Shown here one piece after another: positions 9,399 through 19,158 of a stretch of DNA of 23,580 nucleotides. The first letter of the stretch is position 1. Each line of letters opens with the position of its first letter. The stretch lies in contig QANT01000628.1 of NCBI GenBank assembly GCA_003254885.1, positions 1 to 23,580 on the forward strand, read 5' to 3'. Position numbers and translations under genes: made by a program. The notes beneath the pieces are model-generated. The model worked only from the letters and a program-made list of their open reading frames with translations, was not told the origin of the DNA and searched no databases. The DNA is from Purshia tridentata (taxonomy: Eukaryota; Streptophyta; Magnoliopsida; Rosales; Rosaceae).

Positions 9399-9703
9399 AA
9401 TAAAGCCCTTTGACCATTGTTTTGTCAAAAAAAGGTCATTATTTTTTGGGTAAATAGTCATTTTGGTCCCAGACTATTACACTTGTCTTAGTTTAGTCCC
9501 CAAACTTCTAATTTGAAAAATTAAGGACTTTAACTTTTTCAATTTTGCCAAAAATAAAGCCCTTTGACCATTGTTTTGTCAAAAAAATGTCATTATTTTT
9601 TGGGTAAATAGTTATTTTGGTCCCCAGACTATTACACTTGTCTTAGTTTAGTCCCTAAACTTCTAATTTGAAAAATTAAGGACTTTAACTTTTTCAATTT
9701 TAC
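9399..9703. repeat. 154-bp tandem duplication of the MITE left arm
   Basis: 9399-9549 and 9553-9703 are near-identical (TAAAGCCCTTTGACCATTG at 9401 and 9555). The duplicated unit includes the element's outer end GGGTAAATAG and the T-rich target sequence beside it. Confidence 0.85.
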
Positions 9704-9998
9704 CAATTGAGGACTTTTGCATCAATTTATACATTTTTTATCCAAATTTAGTGAGAAATAAATGAGGAAAAAATGGTATGGTCTATATGAAAGGAACCAT
9801 TTTGCTCTAAAAAATGACTTTACATGGTGTTATAAAAACAAAAATTTGGATAAAAAATGTGTAAATTGTTGGAAAAGTCCTCAATTGACAAAATTGAAAA
9901 AGTCAGAGTCCTTAATTTTCTAAGTTAGAAGTCTGGGGACCAAACTAATACAAGTGTAATAGTCTAAAAACCTAAATAACTATTTACCCTTATTTTTT
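9593..9998. mobile_element. Mutator-like MITE with 9-bp target duplications
   Basis: The element runs 9602-9989 (388 bp). Its left arm (GGGTAAATAGTTATTTTGG ... TTTATCCAAATTT) is the inverted counterpart of its right arm (AAATTTGGATAAAAA ... AACTATTTACCC), giving inverted repeats of about 145 bp around a ~100-bp centre. It is flanked by identical 9-mers TTATTTTTT at 9593-9601 and 9990-9998, the target length expected for Mutator-like elements. There is no coding content. Target copies are low complexity, so that part of the evidence is weaker than the arms. Confidence 0.8.
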
Positions 9999-10433
9999 TT
10001 ATTTTTTGAGGATATAAAATACAGGTTCACCTCATACCTTTTTAAAGTATAGAATGAGGTTTTGTAAAGGTTGCATTTTTAAATCTTAATATAAAGTTGA
10101 TAAACCAGGGCTTGACGAAGAAATAAAAATACACTACCAAACACTTAAAAATGCTTGTTGAGCGCTCGATGTCTGATATGTGTAAAATAAATAAAAATGA
10201 ATGGACCAATATTATGTAACATGAAATGTTTACAATATTATTGAACTTTTGTTAGAATTTTAAAAGTCATAAAGCTTTAGTCAATAAATTGTAAAATTAA
10301 ATAATCTGGATGGAAGTCTTTCTAAGAATTAGACAGTTAAAAATATGAATAGTAAATTTTAGGTTATTTTCTTGTCTTTTTATCGGTAATTTATTTGGAT
10401 TATAATTATGAAAATATTTTTTTATTTTTAAAT
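9999..10433. other. AT-rich spacer, no gene
   Basis: Nothing with family resemblance was seen. 10030-10075 (TAAAGTATAGAATGAGG...) weakly resembles 18310-18350 and may be part of an old dispersed repeat. Confidence 0.4.
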
Positions 10434-10745
10434 TTGAGAACACATATTCTCTAAGATATTCGCATAAATCAAACTCTTTTTCAGCTTTCTTCCCTCCACA
10501 ACTCAGAATTTGTAATGGCCACTGCCACAACATACATCCTCCCCTTCCTTGAAACCTTGATTCCCAATGAAGTTACTAAATTAACCCAAATCAGGAAAGA
10601 GGTTGTAATATATATACTTATCAGCCAAGATGGTAATTAACAAGCATTACCATATTGAGAAGGGTACTTGGCCTAGTGATTCAGTGTAGAAATCAGGTTT
10701 TGTGTATATGAATCCTTCAAGCTTGGTTTCTAGCTTTTTGAGAGC
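10434..10745 (-). pseudogene. GDSL relic (3' half of exon 4, intron 4, part of exon 5)
   Basis: Exon 4 fragment 10651-10745 reads KLETKLEGF-YTKPDFYT, matching GDSL-1. Intron 4 (10556-10650) also aligns to GDSL-1 intron 4 (CAATGAAGTTAC; GGTAATTAA). The exon 5 fragment starts at 10555 (GFKEGEDVCCGSGHYK), then loses four bases and continues in another frame (LSCGGKKAEKEFDLCEYLREYVF) before homology ends near 10434. Exons 1-3 and the catalytic His region are absent. It is a partial duplicate of the GDSL-1 lineage, not of the GDSL-3/4 lineage beside it. Confidence 0.85.
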
Positions 10746-11754
10746 AAATTCAATCTGCTTTTTGATGATTCAACAACAGCAGACTGCTTGTAATCTGACC
10801 TTATTCACATATTCAATCTTTGAATATTTTAACCGTTAGGTGGAAAGCAAATGGTCATGATGATCCAAGAACAGAACTTTATATTTATATACTGTTTTCC
10901 TTTCTAATATTTATTGGCACTTAGTTAACTAGATGTCTAGATGTCAGTCAATTGACTATTGAGGATTGAAGTTGATTTTAAATTGATTAACCTTTGAGGC
11001 CTACAAGTACGTACAACAGCTAGCATGCAATTAATATGCATCGCAGATGTGCAAATGGTTGATTTTACAACAGCTGAGCTTTGGCGCTCTAGTCTAGGAC
11101 CACCAGACATAGTGCTTTATAGTAGTCAATTTTCATTGAAACTCATTTACAGCTTCAATTTTCTCGTTGTATATATTATATAAATGTAAACAAGTTTTTC
11201 TTAATTTCTTGGTTTGATCTTGTTTGAGTACATGATGTTTTTTTTCTTAATAAATGCTCTTGAAGTGGGAGATCGGGTCTTCCTGTACGGTTTGCTTTTG
11301 AAAGTTGTTTTGCCTCATGGTGGTGATGCCCTAAAAATATGTTTTTTGCTGATATGTTTCCATGTCAAGTTCTCTCACTCCCTCAATTAGGAGGTTGATG
11401 CATGCAGAAACATATTTTGGGATATTTAATAACATTGTGAGATGCTAGATGGGCTTGAGATGATTTCAAGAGGTGTGCTAGAATTGCATGAGCTTTTTAC
11501 TGGTTACAAGGTACTCTTTCTACTCTTTGTTTAACAACTTGTCCAAAAAACATGAATATCTCTGATTTGAAATCTACCAATAGTCATTTTAGAAACTTAC
11601 CAATCTTTTTATCATTATGACCTGAACCTCTATAGAAAAGATAACCAAAAAAAGAAAAACTGAGAAATAGACAATCCCTATATACCCCCTTCATCATTTG
11701 CTCAATGACTATTGGCCTACTTAACTAGGCACTTAGTTTTTGGAATTAGTGGGT
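10746..11754. other. Intergenic DNA left of the GDSL-3/4 duplication
   Basis: 10780-10910 resembles the upstream flanks at 9060-9175 and 17760-17830 (GACCTTATTC...CAGTCTTTGAATATT), so it is a leftover GDSL promoter flank. 11431-11511 on the plus strand is a short coding-like stretch with a donor-like GTACTC after it, not assigned. No complete gene is seen. Confidence 0.45.
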
Positions 11755-11958
11755 GAACACATTTCTTCTCATTTCTTTCCAGGAAAACAAAAGGCTAAAA
11801 AAGTACTTTTAACAAGTAGACAACATCAAACGCATTTATTTAAGTTCTGAGTACATAAATACAAATATGACATATAAAAACTTCAATTTATTTTGGAACA
11901 AAATATGCGTCTGCAAGATGATCTACTTTTCTTATGCGACTAATAAATCCACATTTAG

Positions 11959-13773
11959 CTAAATTTCAAATAGCTCTTTGAGATTAATGTGAGACCCTGT
12001 GAGATTGGGAGTTTGGCTCCACCATATGTTGGACAGTTGCTGAGAAAGCCTTTCAGTTGGATGGACATAGTCAAAAAACACATATTCAGTAACATTGTCA
12101 CACAATTGATACTCTGTCACACCTCTCTTCCCTCCACAGCTATTAACTCCTCTGTATGGACCAGAGCCACAGCATGCTGCCTTTCCTTCCTTGAAACCTT
12201 TACAAGAATAATAACAAGAAGGAACACTAAATACAAATAAGAGAAAGTAAAACTAAAAGGAAAACTAGAAGGTGGTGTTGGCTATAGTATACATACCATA
12301 TTTTGAAGGATTATGAATTATTTCAGTTAGGTAATTGTACAAATTTGCATTTGAATATTTGAATCCTTGCAGTTGTTTCTTCAGGTTTAAGAGGGATTTC
12401 GCAAGTTCTCTGTTGTGTAGTTTCACAAGTGCTGTAAGTTCTTCGACACAGGCCCCTACATTTTCTGGTTTAAGTATTCTCATGCTTGGTAAACATCCCA
12501 GAGGCAGCAGGGCTACAAACCCAAATTTCCTTCCTCCAATCTTGTATATTTCCTGGGATCAAAATTTATATGATTACTAATTCAGAGAAAATTCGTTTCA
12601 AGTACATAATCATAATAACAAACTTGTGTGGTTGCTTTGATTCGTTATAAATAGAGACAGTATAATATTACTTTGATCACATTTGTGAGGTTGCCAATGA
12701 CCAAGGAAACATATTCATCATGTGAGTGGGACTGGAACAAACTAGAGTTTGTTGTGAAAGGAGCATAATAATCATTATTTCCAATGCTAATTAAGTAGAC
12801 AGCTTTGGACAGCAATGTTTTGGCTTCTTCATCACCTAGTTTTTTCCTCAGCTGCTTCTCTGCATTCTTGAAATTAATTAGTTGGGTTTGAAGGTCTATC
12901 ACCTGAAAAAAAGAAATCAAGCAGCCATGCTAATAAAGAGAAGATACATAATTGTTAGTGTACAAGCTGCATGTATAATAATTTAAGATAAATCAAGGGC
13001 TATATATGCAAGGCAACGCAGAGGGAGAAGGTTATTTGGCCCATATATGCATTTCCAAGTCTCTGTTTGGGGAAAAAAAAAATGTCCCGTGAAAAAACAC
13101 GTTTAACTTTTTCAAGTAAAGATTGTGACAATAGGGTCTTCCTCTAGTTTTAACCAGACTGAATTTGGACCACATATAGACCACATATAGAGTATGCAAC
13201 TTGCTTTCAAGCATAAATTAATAATTCAAATGCTGTAGCTAAGTGTTAAGAAGGATAATTTACAAGGAAGATCACATACAAATCCTTGATGAGTTTCAGC
13301 TAGAGCACCAGCTCCAGCAGATGCAAAGTTCACCCCATTAGTATAGTCGTCGAACCCAGGTTGTAGATACGGTGGTATAAATGGCAACTTTGCATACTCA
13401 GCTGCAGCATTAATGAAAATGTAACAATAAATTGTATCATCATTAATCCATACTCCATAGTGTTGAAGAAAATAACAAATACTATTTACAGAATCTTATC
13501 CTTACCAATGAAATCTGGGATCAGACGGCCATCAGAAAATCGACCAGTGGGGTACATGAAGAAGGTTTCACCATATGGCCACCAATTTGCCTGTAAATTT
13601 GTGGAAGTATTTAGGTAGTTATTGTTTCCAGCATCAAATAGTGAATCCCCAAAGATGAATAAGGCAGCATGTTTTTGCTGAGATCCAGAATGATCATGGC
13701 CATGGCAGCTGCTCAGAATAAGGAGGCTTTCACAGAAAGCCAGGATATAAATTTGAAACCTTACAGTTACCAT
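11959..13773 (-). CDS. GDSL-3: intact GLIP1-like GDSL esterase/lipase
   Basis: Exons 13506-13773, 13280-13401, 12672-12902, 12297-12552 and 11959-12197 join to 1116 nt, a 371-residue protein, usual for plant GDSL lipases. All introns are GT-AG with phases 1, 0, 0, 1. The start at 13773 gives [14 protein letters not shown] and a signal peptide ending near SSCHG, so the product should enter the secretory pathway. Blocks: [13 protein letters not shown] (Ser44), [22 protein letters not shown] (catalytic Asn), [11 protein letters not shown] (Asp335, His338). The conserved CCGSGPYRG and IWWSQT motifs are in exon 5. The family hydrolyses ester or lipid substrates; the substrate here is unknown. Oddities: Glu15 lies inside the hydrophobic signal core (Ala in GDSL-4), and Asn replaces Tyr just before GVNF. 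It is one of two open copies, in the left unit of a tandem duplication. Confidence 0.92.
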
Positions 13774-13801
13774 TTTAGCTCTGCTTTACTTTGCATTATC
13801 T

Positions 13802-13829
13802 TCTCCTCTGTTTCATACATATATATATA
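13802..13829 (-). promoter_or_regulatory. Core promoter module of GDSL-3
   Basis: Minus strand: CTATATATATAT (13820-13829) is a good TATA box, followed by TGAAACAGAGGAGA (13815-13802), 30-57 bases before ATG 13773. This implies a very short 5' leader. Confidence 0.6.
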
Positions 13830-14379
13830 GGTCTTTGTGAATTGTGATTTACTTGTGGAAAACGAAACCAATTTGATTTGCTAGCTTGTGTCCAACATTT
13901 TATATAAGTTTCTTTGAGTTATTCAGAGTTCTCACAGCGTTTTTCAAACATATGTATTAATTTAACTAGTTTTGTGGAATTCAACTTGTCATTATTCTAT
14001 TCATCAAAGTTGTTGCACTAATCACATACGTAAAATGAAAAACCAACAATCTTCTCTTCTGTTTCAATTCTTTATCATTGAAACATTCTGAGAAATTATT
14101 GTGTACAATCGATACACCACCTGAAATGCTATGTGGTTGATTGCCTGATTGGTCCAACCAAATAGTGACACATGCAAAATGTTAATATCTGAGAATTAAA
14201 GGACAACGCTTAAGTGATAATGTAACCATATGGCAGCTGCATAGCACATACATTCTAGAATAAAAAATTGTAAACTGATACAAAGTGTAGCTAATTCAAA
14301 TCAAACACATCTATCTAATATGTGAAATACTAGAATACAAAGATGTTATACCAAAGCTTAAAGCTTAATTCATGTGAAA
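13830..14379. other. Upstream DNA of GDSL-3 with an orphan promoter motif
   Basis: 14053-14066 repeats the array motif (minus strand TGAAACAGAAGAGA) with no TATA box or exon 1 beside it. 14090-14300 is the stretch deleted from the sister unit. 14281-14360 matches 17050-17100 and 18980-19060. No gene. Confidence 0.5.
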
Positions 14380-14664
14380 CAGAAATATGTCTGAAAAATG
14401 GTTAATTATTTATGAAACTAATAAATCCACATTTTTGGTACATATTTAAGACTTATTAATTAAGCAGTAGTCTGCAAAGGTCACCCTCAAAATTTTAAAA
14501 ATGAGATGTAACCATGGACATCTACTCTAGCAATTTTGAAGTCTTTTCTAAAATCACATGTGCCTCTATCACTTTTAAAATTTGGACTAGTTATGTCTCA
14601 TGTTATGGCACCTATAGATATAACATATTCTTCATGTGTGTGGCACTGAAACAACATTTATGGT
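14380..14664 (-). pseudogene. GDSL relic: 3' flank plus exon 3 scrap
   Basis: 14380-14435 (ACAGAAATATGTCTGAAAAATGG ... AATAAATCCACATTT) matches the 3' flanks of GDSL-3, GDSL-4 and GDSL-5. 14620-14655 (ACATATTCTTCATGTGTGTGGCACTGAAACAA) matches exon 3 of GDSL-2 around EEYV/SHSH. Exons 4 and 5 are missing and the middle is unassigned. It is the left-unit copy of the relic at 17130-17430 and lacks most of exon 1, because the duplication junction falls there. Confidence 0.65.
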
Positions 14665-14861
14665 CGAACACATTTCTTCTCATATTTTTCCAGGAAAACA
14701 AAAGGCTAAACAAGTACTTATAACAAGCAGACAACAACAAACGAATTTATTTAAGTTGTGAGTACATAAATACAAATATGACATTTCAATTCATTTTGGA
14801 ACAGAATATGTGTCTGCAAAATGATCAATTTTGCTTATGAGACTAATAAATCCACATTTAG

Positions 14862-16720
14862 CTAAACTTCAAATAGCTCTTTGAGGTTAATGTGAGACCC
14901 TGTGAGATTGGGAGTTTGGCTCCACCATATCTTGGACAGTTGCTGAGAAAGCCTTTCAGTTGGATGGACAGAGTCAAAAAGCATATATTCAGTAACATTG
15001 TCACACAATTGATAGTCTGTCACACGTCTCTTCCCTCCACAGCTATTAACTCCTCTGTATGGACCAGAGCCACAGCATGCAGCCTTTCCTTCCTTGAAAC
15101 CTTTACAAGAATAATAACAAGAAGGAACATTAAATACAAATAAGGGAAACTAAAACTAAAAGAAAAACTAGAAGGTGGTGTTGGCTGTAGTATACATACC
15201 ATATTTTGAAGGATTATCAATTATTTCAGTTAGGTAATTGTACAAATTTGCATTTGAATATTTGAATCCTTCCAGTTGTTTCTTCAGGTTTAGGAGGGCT
15301 TTAGCAAGTTCTCTGTTGTGCAGTTTCACAAGTGCTGTAAGTTCTTCGACACAGGCGCCTACATTTTCTGGTTTAAGTATTCTCATGCTTGGTAAACATC
15401 CCAGAGGCAACAGGGCTACAAACCCAAATTTCCTTCCTCCAATCTTGTATATTTCCTGGGACATCAAAATTTATATGATTACTAATTCAGCAAAAATTCG
15501 TTTCGAGTACATAATCATAATAACAAACTTGTGTGGTTTCTTTCATTTGTTATATATAGAGAATATAATATTACTTTGATCACATTTGTGAGGTTGCCAA
15601 TGACCAAGGAAACATATTCATCATGTAAGTGGGAACTAGAGTTTGTTGTGAAAGGAGCATAATAATCATTGCTTCCGATGCTAATTAAGTAGACAGCTTT
15701 GGACAGCAATGTGTTGGCTTCTGCATCACCTAGTTTTTTCCTCCACTGCTTCTCTGCATTCTTGAAATTACTTAGTTGGGTTTTAAGGTCTATCACCTGA
15801 AAAAAGGAAATCAAGCAACCATGCTAAAGAAGATAAGATACATAATTGGCAGTATGAAGCTGCATGTATAACATTTTAAGATAAATCAGGCCTATATATG
15901 CAAGGCAATGCAGAGGGAGAAGGTTATTTGGCCCATATATGCATTTCCAAGTCTCTGTTTAGAGTCCACCTAAATGCTAGGTTCATTCTTTGACAGTGTC
16001 CTACCAAATTTCCTGGGGGAAAAAAAAATGTCCCGTGGAAAAACATGTTTAACTTTTTCAAGTACAGATTTTGACAATAGGGTCTTCCTCTAGTTGTAAC
16101 CAGACTTTGAATTTGGACCACATATAGACCACATATAGAGTATGCAACTTGCTTTCAAGCATAAATTAATAACTCACATGCTGTAGCTAAGTGTTAAGAA
16201 GGAGAATTTATAAGGCAGATCACATACAAATCCTTGATGAGTTTCAGCTAGAGCACCAGCTCCAGCAGATGCAAAGTTCACCCCATAAGTATAGTCGTTG
16301 AACCCAGGTTGTAGATACGGTGGTATAAATGGCAACTTTGCATACTCAGCTGCAGCATTAGTGAAAATGTAACAATAAATTGTATCATCATTAATCCATA
16401 CTCCATAGTTTGAAGAAAATAACAAATACTATTTACAGCATCTTATCCTTACCAATGAAATCTGGGATCAGACGGCCATTGGAAAATCGACCAGTGGGGT
16501 ACATGAAGAAGGTTTCACCATATGGCCACCAATTTGCCTGGTAACTTGTGGTAGTATTCAGGTAGTTATTGTTTCCAGCATCAAATAGTGAATCCCCAAA
16601 GATGAATAAGGCTGCATGTTTTTGCTGAGGCCCAGAATGATCATGGCCATGGCAGCTGCTTGGAATAAGAAGGCTTGCACAGAAAGCTAGGATATAAATT
16701 TGAAACCTTACAGTTACCAT
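14862..16720 (-). CDS. GDSL-4: intact GLIP1-like GDSL esterase/lipase
   Basis: Exons 16453-16720, 16228-16349, 15575-15796, 15200-15455 and 14862-15100 join to 1107 nt, 368 residues, with all splice sites GT-AG. Start at 16720: [20 protein letters not shown] is a clean signal peptide, cleavage likely near SSCHG. Blocks: [13 protein letters not shown] (Ser44), [11 protein letters not shown] (111-121), [12 protein letters not shown] (Asn173), [11 protein letters not shown] (Asp332, His335). It should be a secreted SGNH-type esterase/lipase; the substrate is not deducible. Exon 3 is nine bases shorter than in GDSL-3, deleting three residues of the [13 protein letters not shown] loop in frame. 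Intron 2 (430 bases) carries an extra ~50 bases. Of all copies this one has the best match to family consensus at every block and is the most likely functional gene of the window. Confidence 0.94.
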
Positions 16721-16748
16721 TTTAGCTCTGCTTTACTTTATATTATCT

Positions 16749-16778
16749 TCTCCTCTGTTTCATACCTATATAAATAGG
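16749..16778 (-). promoter_or_regulatory. Core promoter module of GDSL-4
   Basis: Minus strand: TATA-like CCTATTTATATAGG (16765-16778) followed by TGAAACAGAGGAGA (16762-16749), about 30-58 bases before the ATG at 16720. Confidence 0.55.
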
Positions 16779-17129
16779 TCTTTGTGAATTGTGATTTACT
16801 TGTGGAAAACGAAACCAATTTGATTTACTTGTTGAAAAAGCAGTCCAACATTTTGAATAGTTTCTTTGAGTTATTCAGAGTTCTCACAGCTTTTGTCAAA
16901 TTCAAACATATGTATTAATTTGACCTGTTTTATGGAATTCAATGGGTCATTATTCTATTCATCAAAGTTGTTACACTAATCACATACGTAAAATGAAAAA
17001 CCAACAATCTTCTCCTCTGTTTCAATTCTTTTATGTTGAAACATTATGAGAAATCAAACACATCTATTTAATATGTGAATACTTAAATACAAAGATGTTA
17101 TATCAAAGCTTAAAGCTTAAATTAATATG
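16779..17129. other. Upstream DNA of GDSL-4 with an orphan promoter motif
   Basis: 17011-17024 is an exact copy of the array motif TGAAACAGAGGAGA on the minus strand, with no gene start next to it. The rest aligns with 13830-14370 apart from the ~210-base deletion. No gene. Confidence 0.5.
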
Positions 17130-17578
17130 AAACAGAAAATGTGTCTGCAAAATGGTTAATTATCTATGAAACTAGTAAATCCACATTTTTGGTAGATATT
17201 TAAGACTTCTTAATTAAGCAGCAGCAAGTCTGCAGTAGTCTGCAAAGGTCACCCTCAAAATTTTAAAAATGAGATGTAACCATGGACATCTACTCTAGCA
17301 ATTTTGAAGTCTTTTCTAAAATCACATGTACCTCTGTCACTTTTAAAATTTGGACTAGTTATGTCTCATGTTATGGTACCTATATATATAACATATTCTT
17401 CATGTGTGTGGTACTGAAACAACATTTATGTAGTTATCATTTCCAGCATCAAAGAGTGAATCACCAAAGATGAACAAGGCCACATGGTTTTCATAAAATG
17501 GCCGTGGTAGCTGCTTGGAATAAGAAGAAAGCCTGTACAAAAAGCCAGGATACAAACTTGAAACCTTAAAGCTGCCAT
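17130..17578 (-). pseudogene. Chimeric GDSL relic: exon 1 fused to exon 3 scrap and 3' flank
   Basis: 17423-17578 is a decayed exon 1: MAALRFQVCILAFC at 17578, a signal-peptide-like stretch ending SSYHGH (Cys to Tyr), then a frameshift, then [17 protein letters not shown] in another frame. Homology stops at the tyrosine-rich end of exon 1 and continues directly into 17390-17422, which matches exon 3 (TATTCTTCATGTG...ACTGAAACAA). 17130-17190 matches GDSL 3' flank. Exons 2, 4, 5 and most of 3 are deleted. A diverged promoter module precedes it (17625-17650). Confidence 0.8.
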
Positions 17579-19158
17579 TGGCCCATTACAGTATGTTCTG
17601 TTTTACTCTGTATATGCTCTGATATCTTCTCTGTTTCAACTGTATATAGAGCTATGGAACTGACACTGTTGTGGATTTTACTAATTAATCTGATGGTTTT
17701 CAAATTTGGTGCGGTAATTCCATTCGTAAAATGACTCAAGTAAACAATATATTAAGGAGGAACAAGCAAAATAGTGTGACCTTATTCGCATAATATTCAG
17801 TCTTTGAATATTATTAGATAATCTGACAACCGAACAAAACTGTTTGTAATTTTCTATATATTATTGCCTTTTTGAAAGTTCACTAAGCATAAATTATACT
17901 CTCTCTTTTTTCGCTCAATAATCAAGATTAATGTACTTGCACAGTTGCACCTTGGATTTATGCATAATGACGTATGTCAATTAGAAACCTTTACTTTTCA
18001 CTTTTTCTTAGTCCTATATTATGAAAGATAGAATGGCTAGTATGAGGAGCTAATGGTGTGGGATTGTGAGATATAACGACAGATAGAATAGTTAGTATGA
18101 GGGGCTAATTATGAGGGATTGTGAGAGACTGGTTTATAAGAGCCTTTATATTAATTAATATAATGACACATTAAACTCACTCATACTTATTTTATTACAT
18201 AATAACCCGTTTTAAATTAAGAACTCTTAAAAAACAAAACAAAAAACTCATTCAAACCCATTTTATTCCTTGTTCGGTTTGTAACATAATCCACTGGTAA
18301 GTCTACCTTATAATCTCCTAAAGTGTAGAATGTGGTTTGTGGAAACTGCATGTTAAGTTTTAACTTTGAAATTTCGGACAATTAGGTGCCCTTTAATTAA
18401 TTTGAAGACTCTTAAAAAACTTTCTCTCATAGTCCATATTAGCCGACTCTATAAAGAAATAATAGTGTCTACTTAATTAACAGACATTTTTGTAGCACAT
18501 GTGTATTATCTCTCTCACCTTGTTTCTTTATGGCTACTTTGGCAGATAGAGTTATCGTAAATTGGGGGGAGCCATCAGTTCATTGTGTTGCATGTTCTCC
18601 CTTGCCATTGTTGATTGGGATGAATTTCTTCTTATCGGGCTTGCAACTCTTGAGGGAGAGGGTAGAATGATTGCTAACAATGTAGTTTTGGTTGTGTAAT
18701 TGGATGTGATACTCCTTTTTTTTTTCAATGCGGCTGCAGCTACTGAATGTCACAGTCAGTAGTGAACCCACTGACTATCTATCGCCCAATAATGAACAAA
18801 CTGAACTCAACCATGGATAGAGAACAAAGAGCTGCTAGGTCCTATTATTACCTGGACTATTGAATGAAGTAAATGTGATACACTATAGTAAATGCATGAT
18901 CCAGTTTTTACTTTGATGGATTTTATTCACGTCTTATTGTAGTTAATTCCAGTTATCTAGGAAATTAATTTTTGCAGAATCAAATACATAGTGTAGCTAA
19001 TTCAAATCAAACACATCTATTCAATATGTGAATACTTGAATACAAATTAAGATGTTATACCAAAGTTCAAAGCTTAAAGCTTAATTTACTGTGAAACAGA
19101 AAATGTGTCTGCAACATGCTTAACTACTTATGAAACTAAGAAATTAATCCACATTTTT
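17579..19158. other. Long intergenic stretch between relic and GDSL-5
   Basis: 17579-17660 is the old promoter of the relic. 18025-18130 holds an imperfect ~57-base duplication (GATAGAATGGCTAGTATGAGG / GATAGAATAGTTAGTATGAGG). 18540-18830 has less AT-biased sequence with a short minus-strand open stretch (SCKPDKKKFIPINNGKGEH) that I do not recognise; it may be a fragment of an unrelated gene. 18975-19158 is a third copy of the GDSL 3' flank seen at 14281 and 17050. Confidence 0.5.

Larger units (their letters stand above)
11755..17430. repeat. Tandem segmental duplication carrying GDSL-3 and GDSL-4
   Basis: Unit 1 (11755-14664) and unit 2 (14665-17430) both begin GAACACATTTCTTCTCAT and both end GAAACAACATTTATG. 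Similarity continues through 3' flank, gene, introns, promoter and the upstream relic. Unit 1 holds about 210 bases (about 14090-14300) missing in unit 2; unit 2 holds about 50 bases in GDSL-4 intron 2 (about 15960-16015) missing in unit 1. The left junction of unit 2 therefore looks like an unequal crossover product. Confidence 0.85.

Noticed and set aside
12541-12560. Possible 2-base deletion at the exon 4 boundary of GDSL-3 compared with GDSL-4
   Set aside because: The difference lies in the intron just outside the CAG acceptor; the exon remains 256 nt and in frame.
14514-14723. Plus-strand 69-codon frame with a near copy at 17282-17473
   Set aside because: The similarity is explained by the segmental duplication and the frame crosses relic GDSL sequence in antisense; not conserved as protein.
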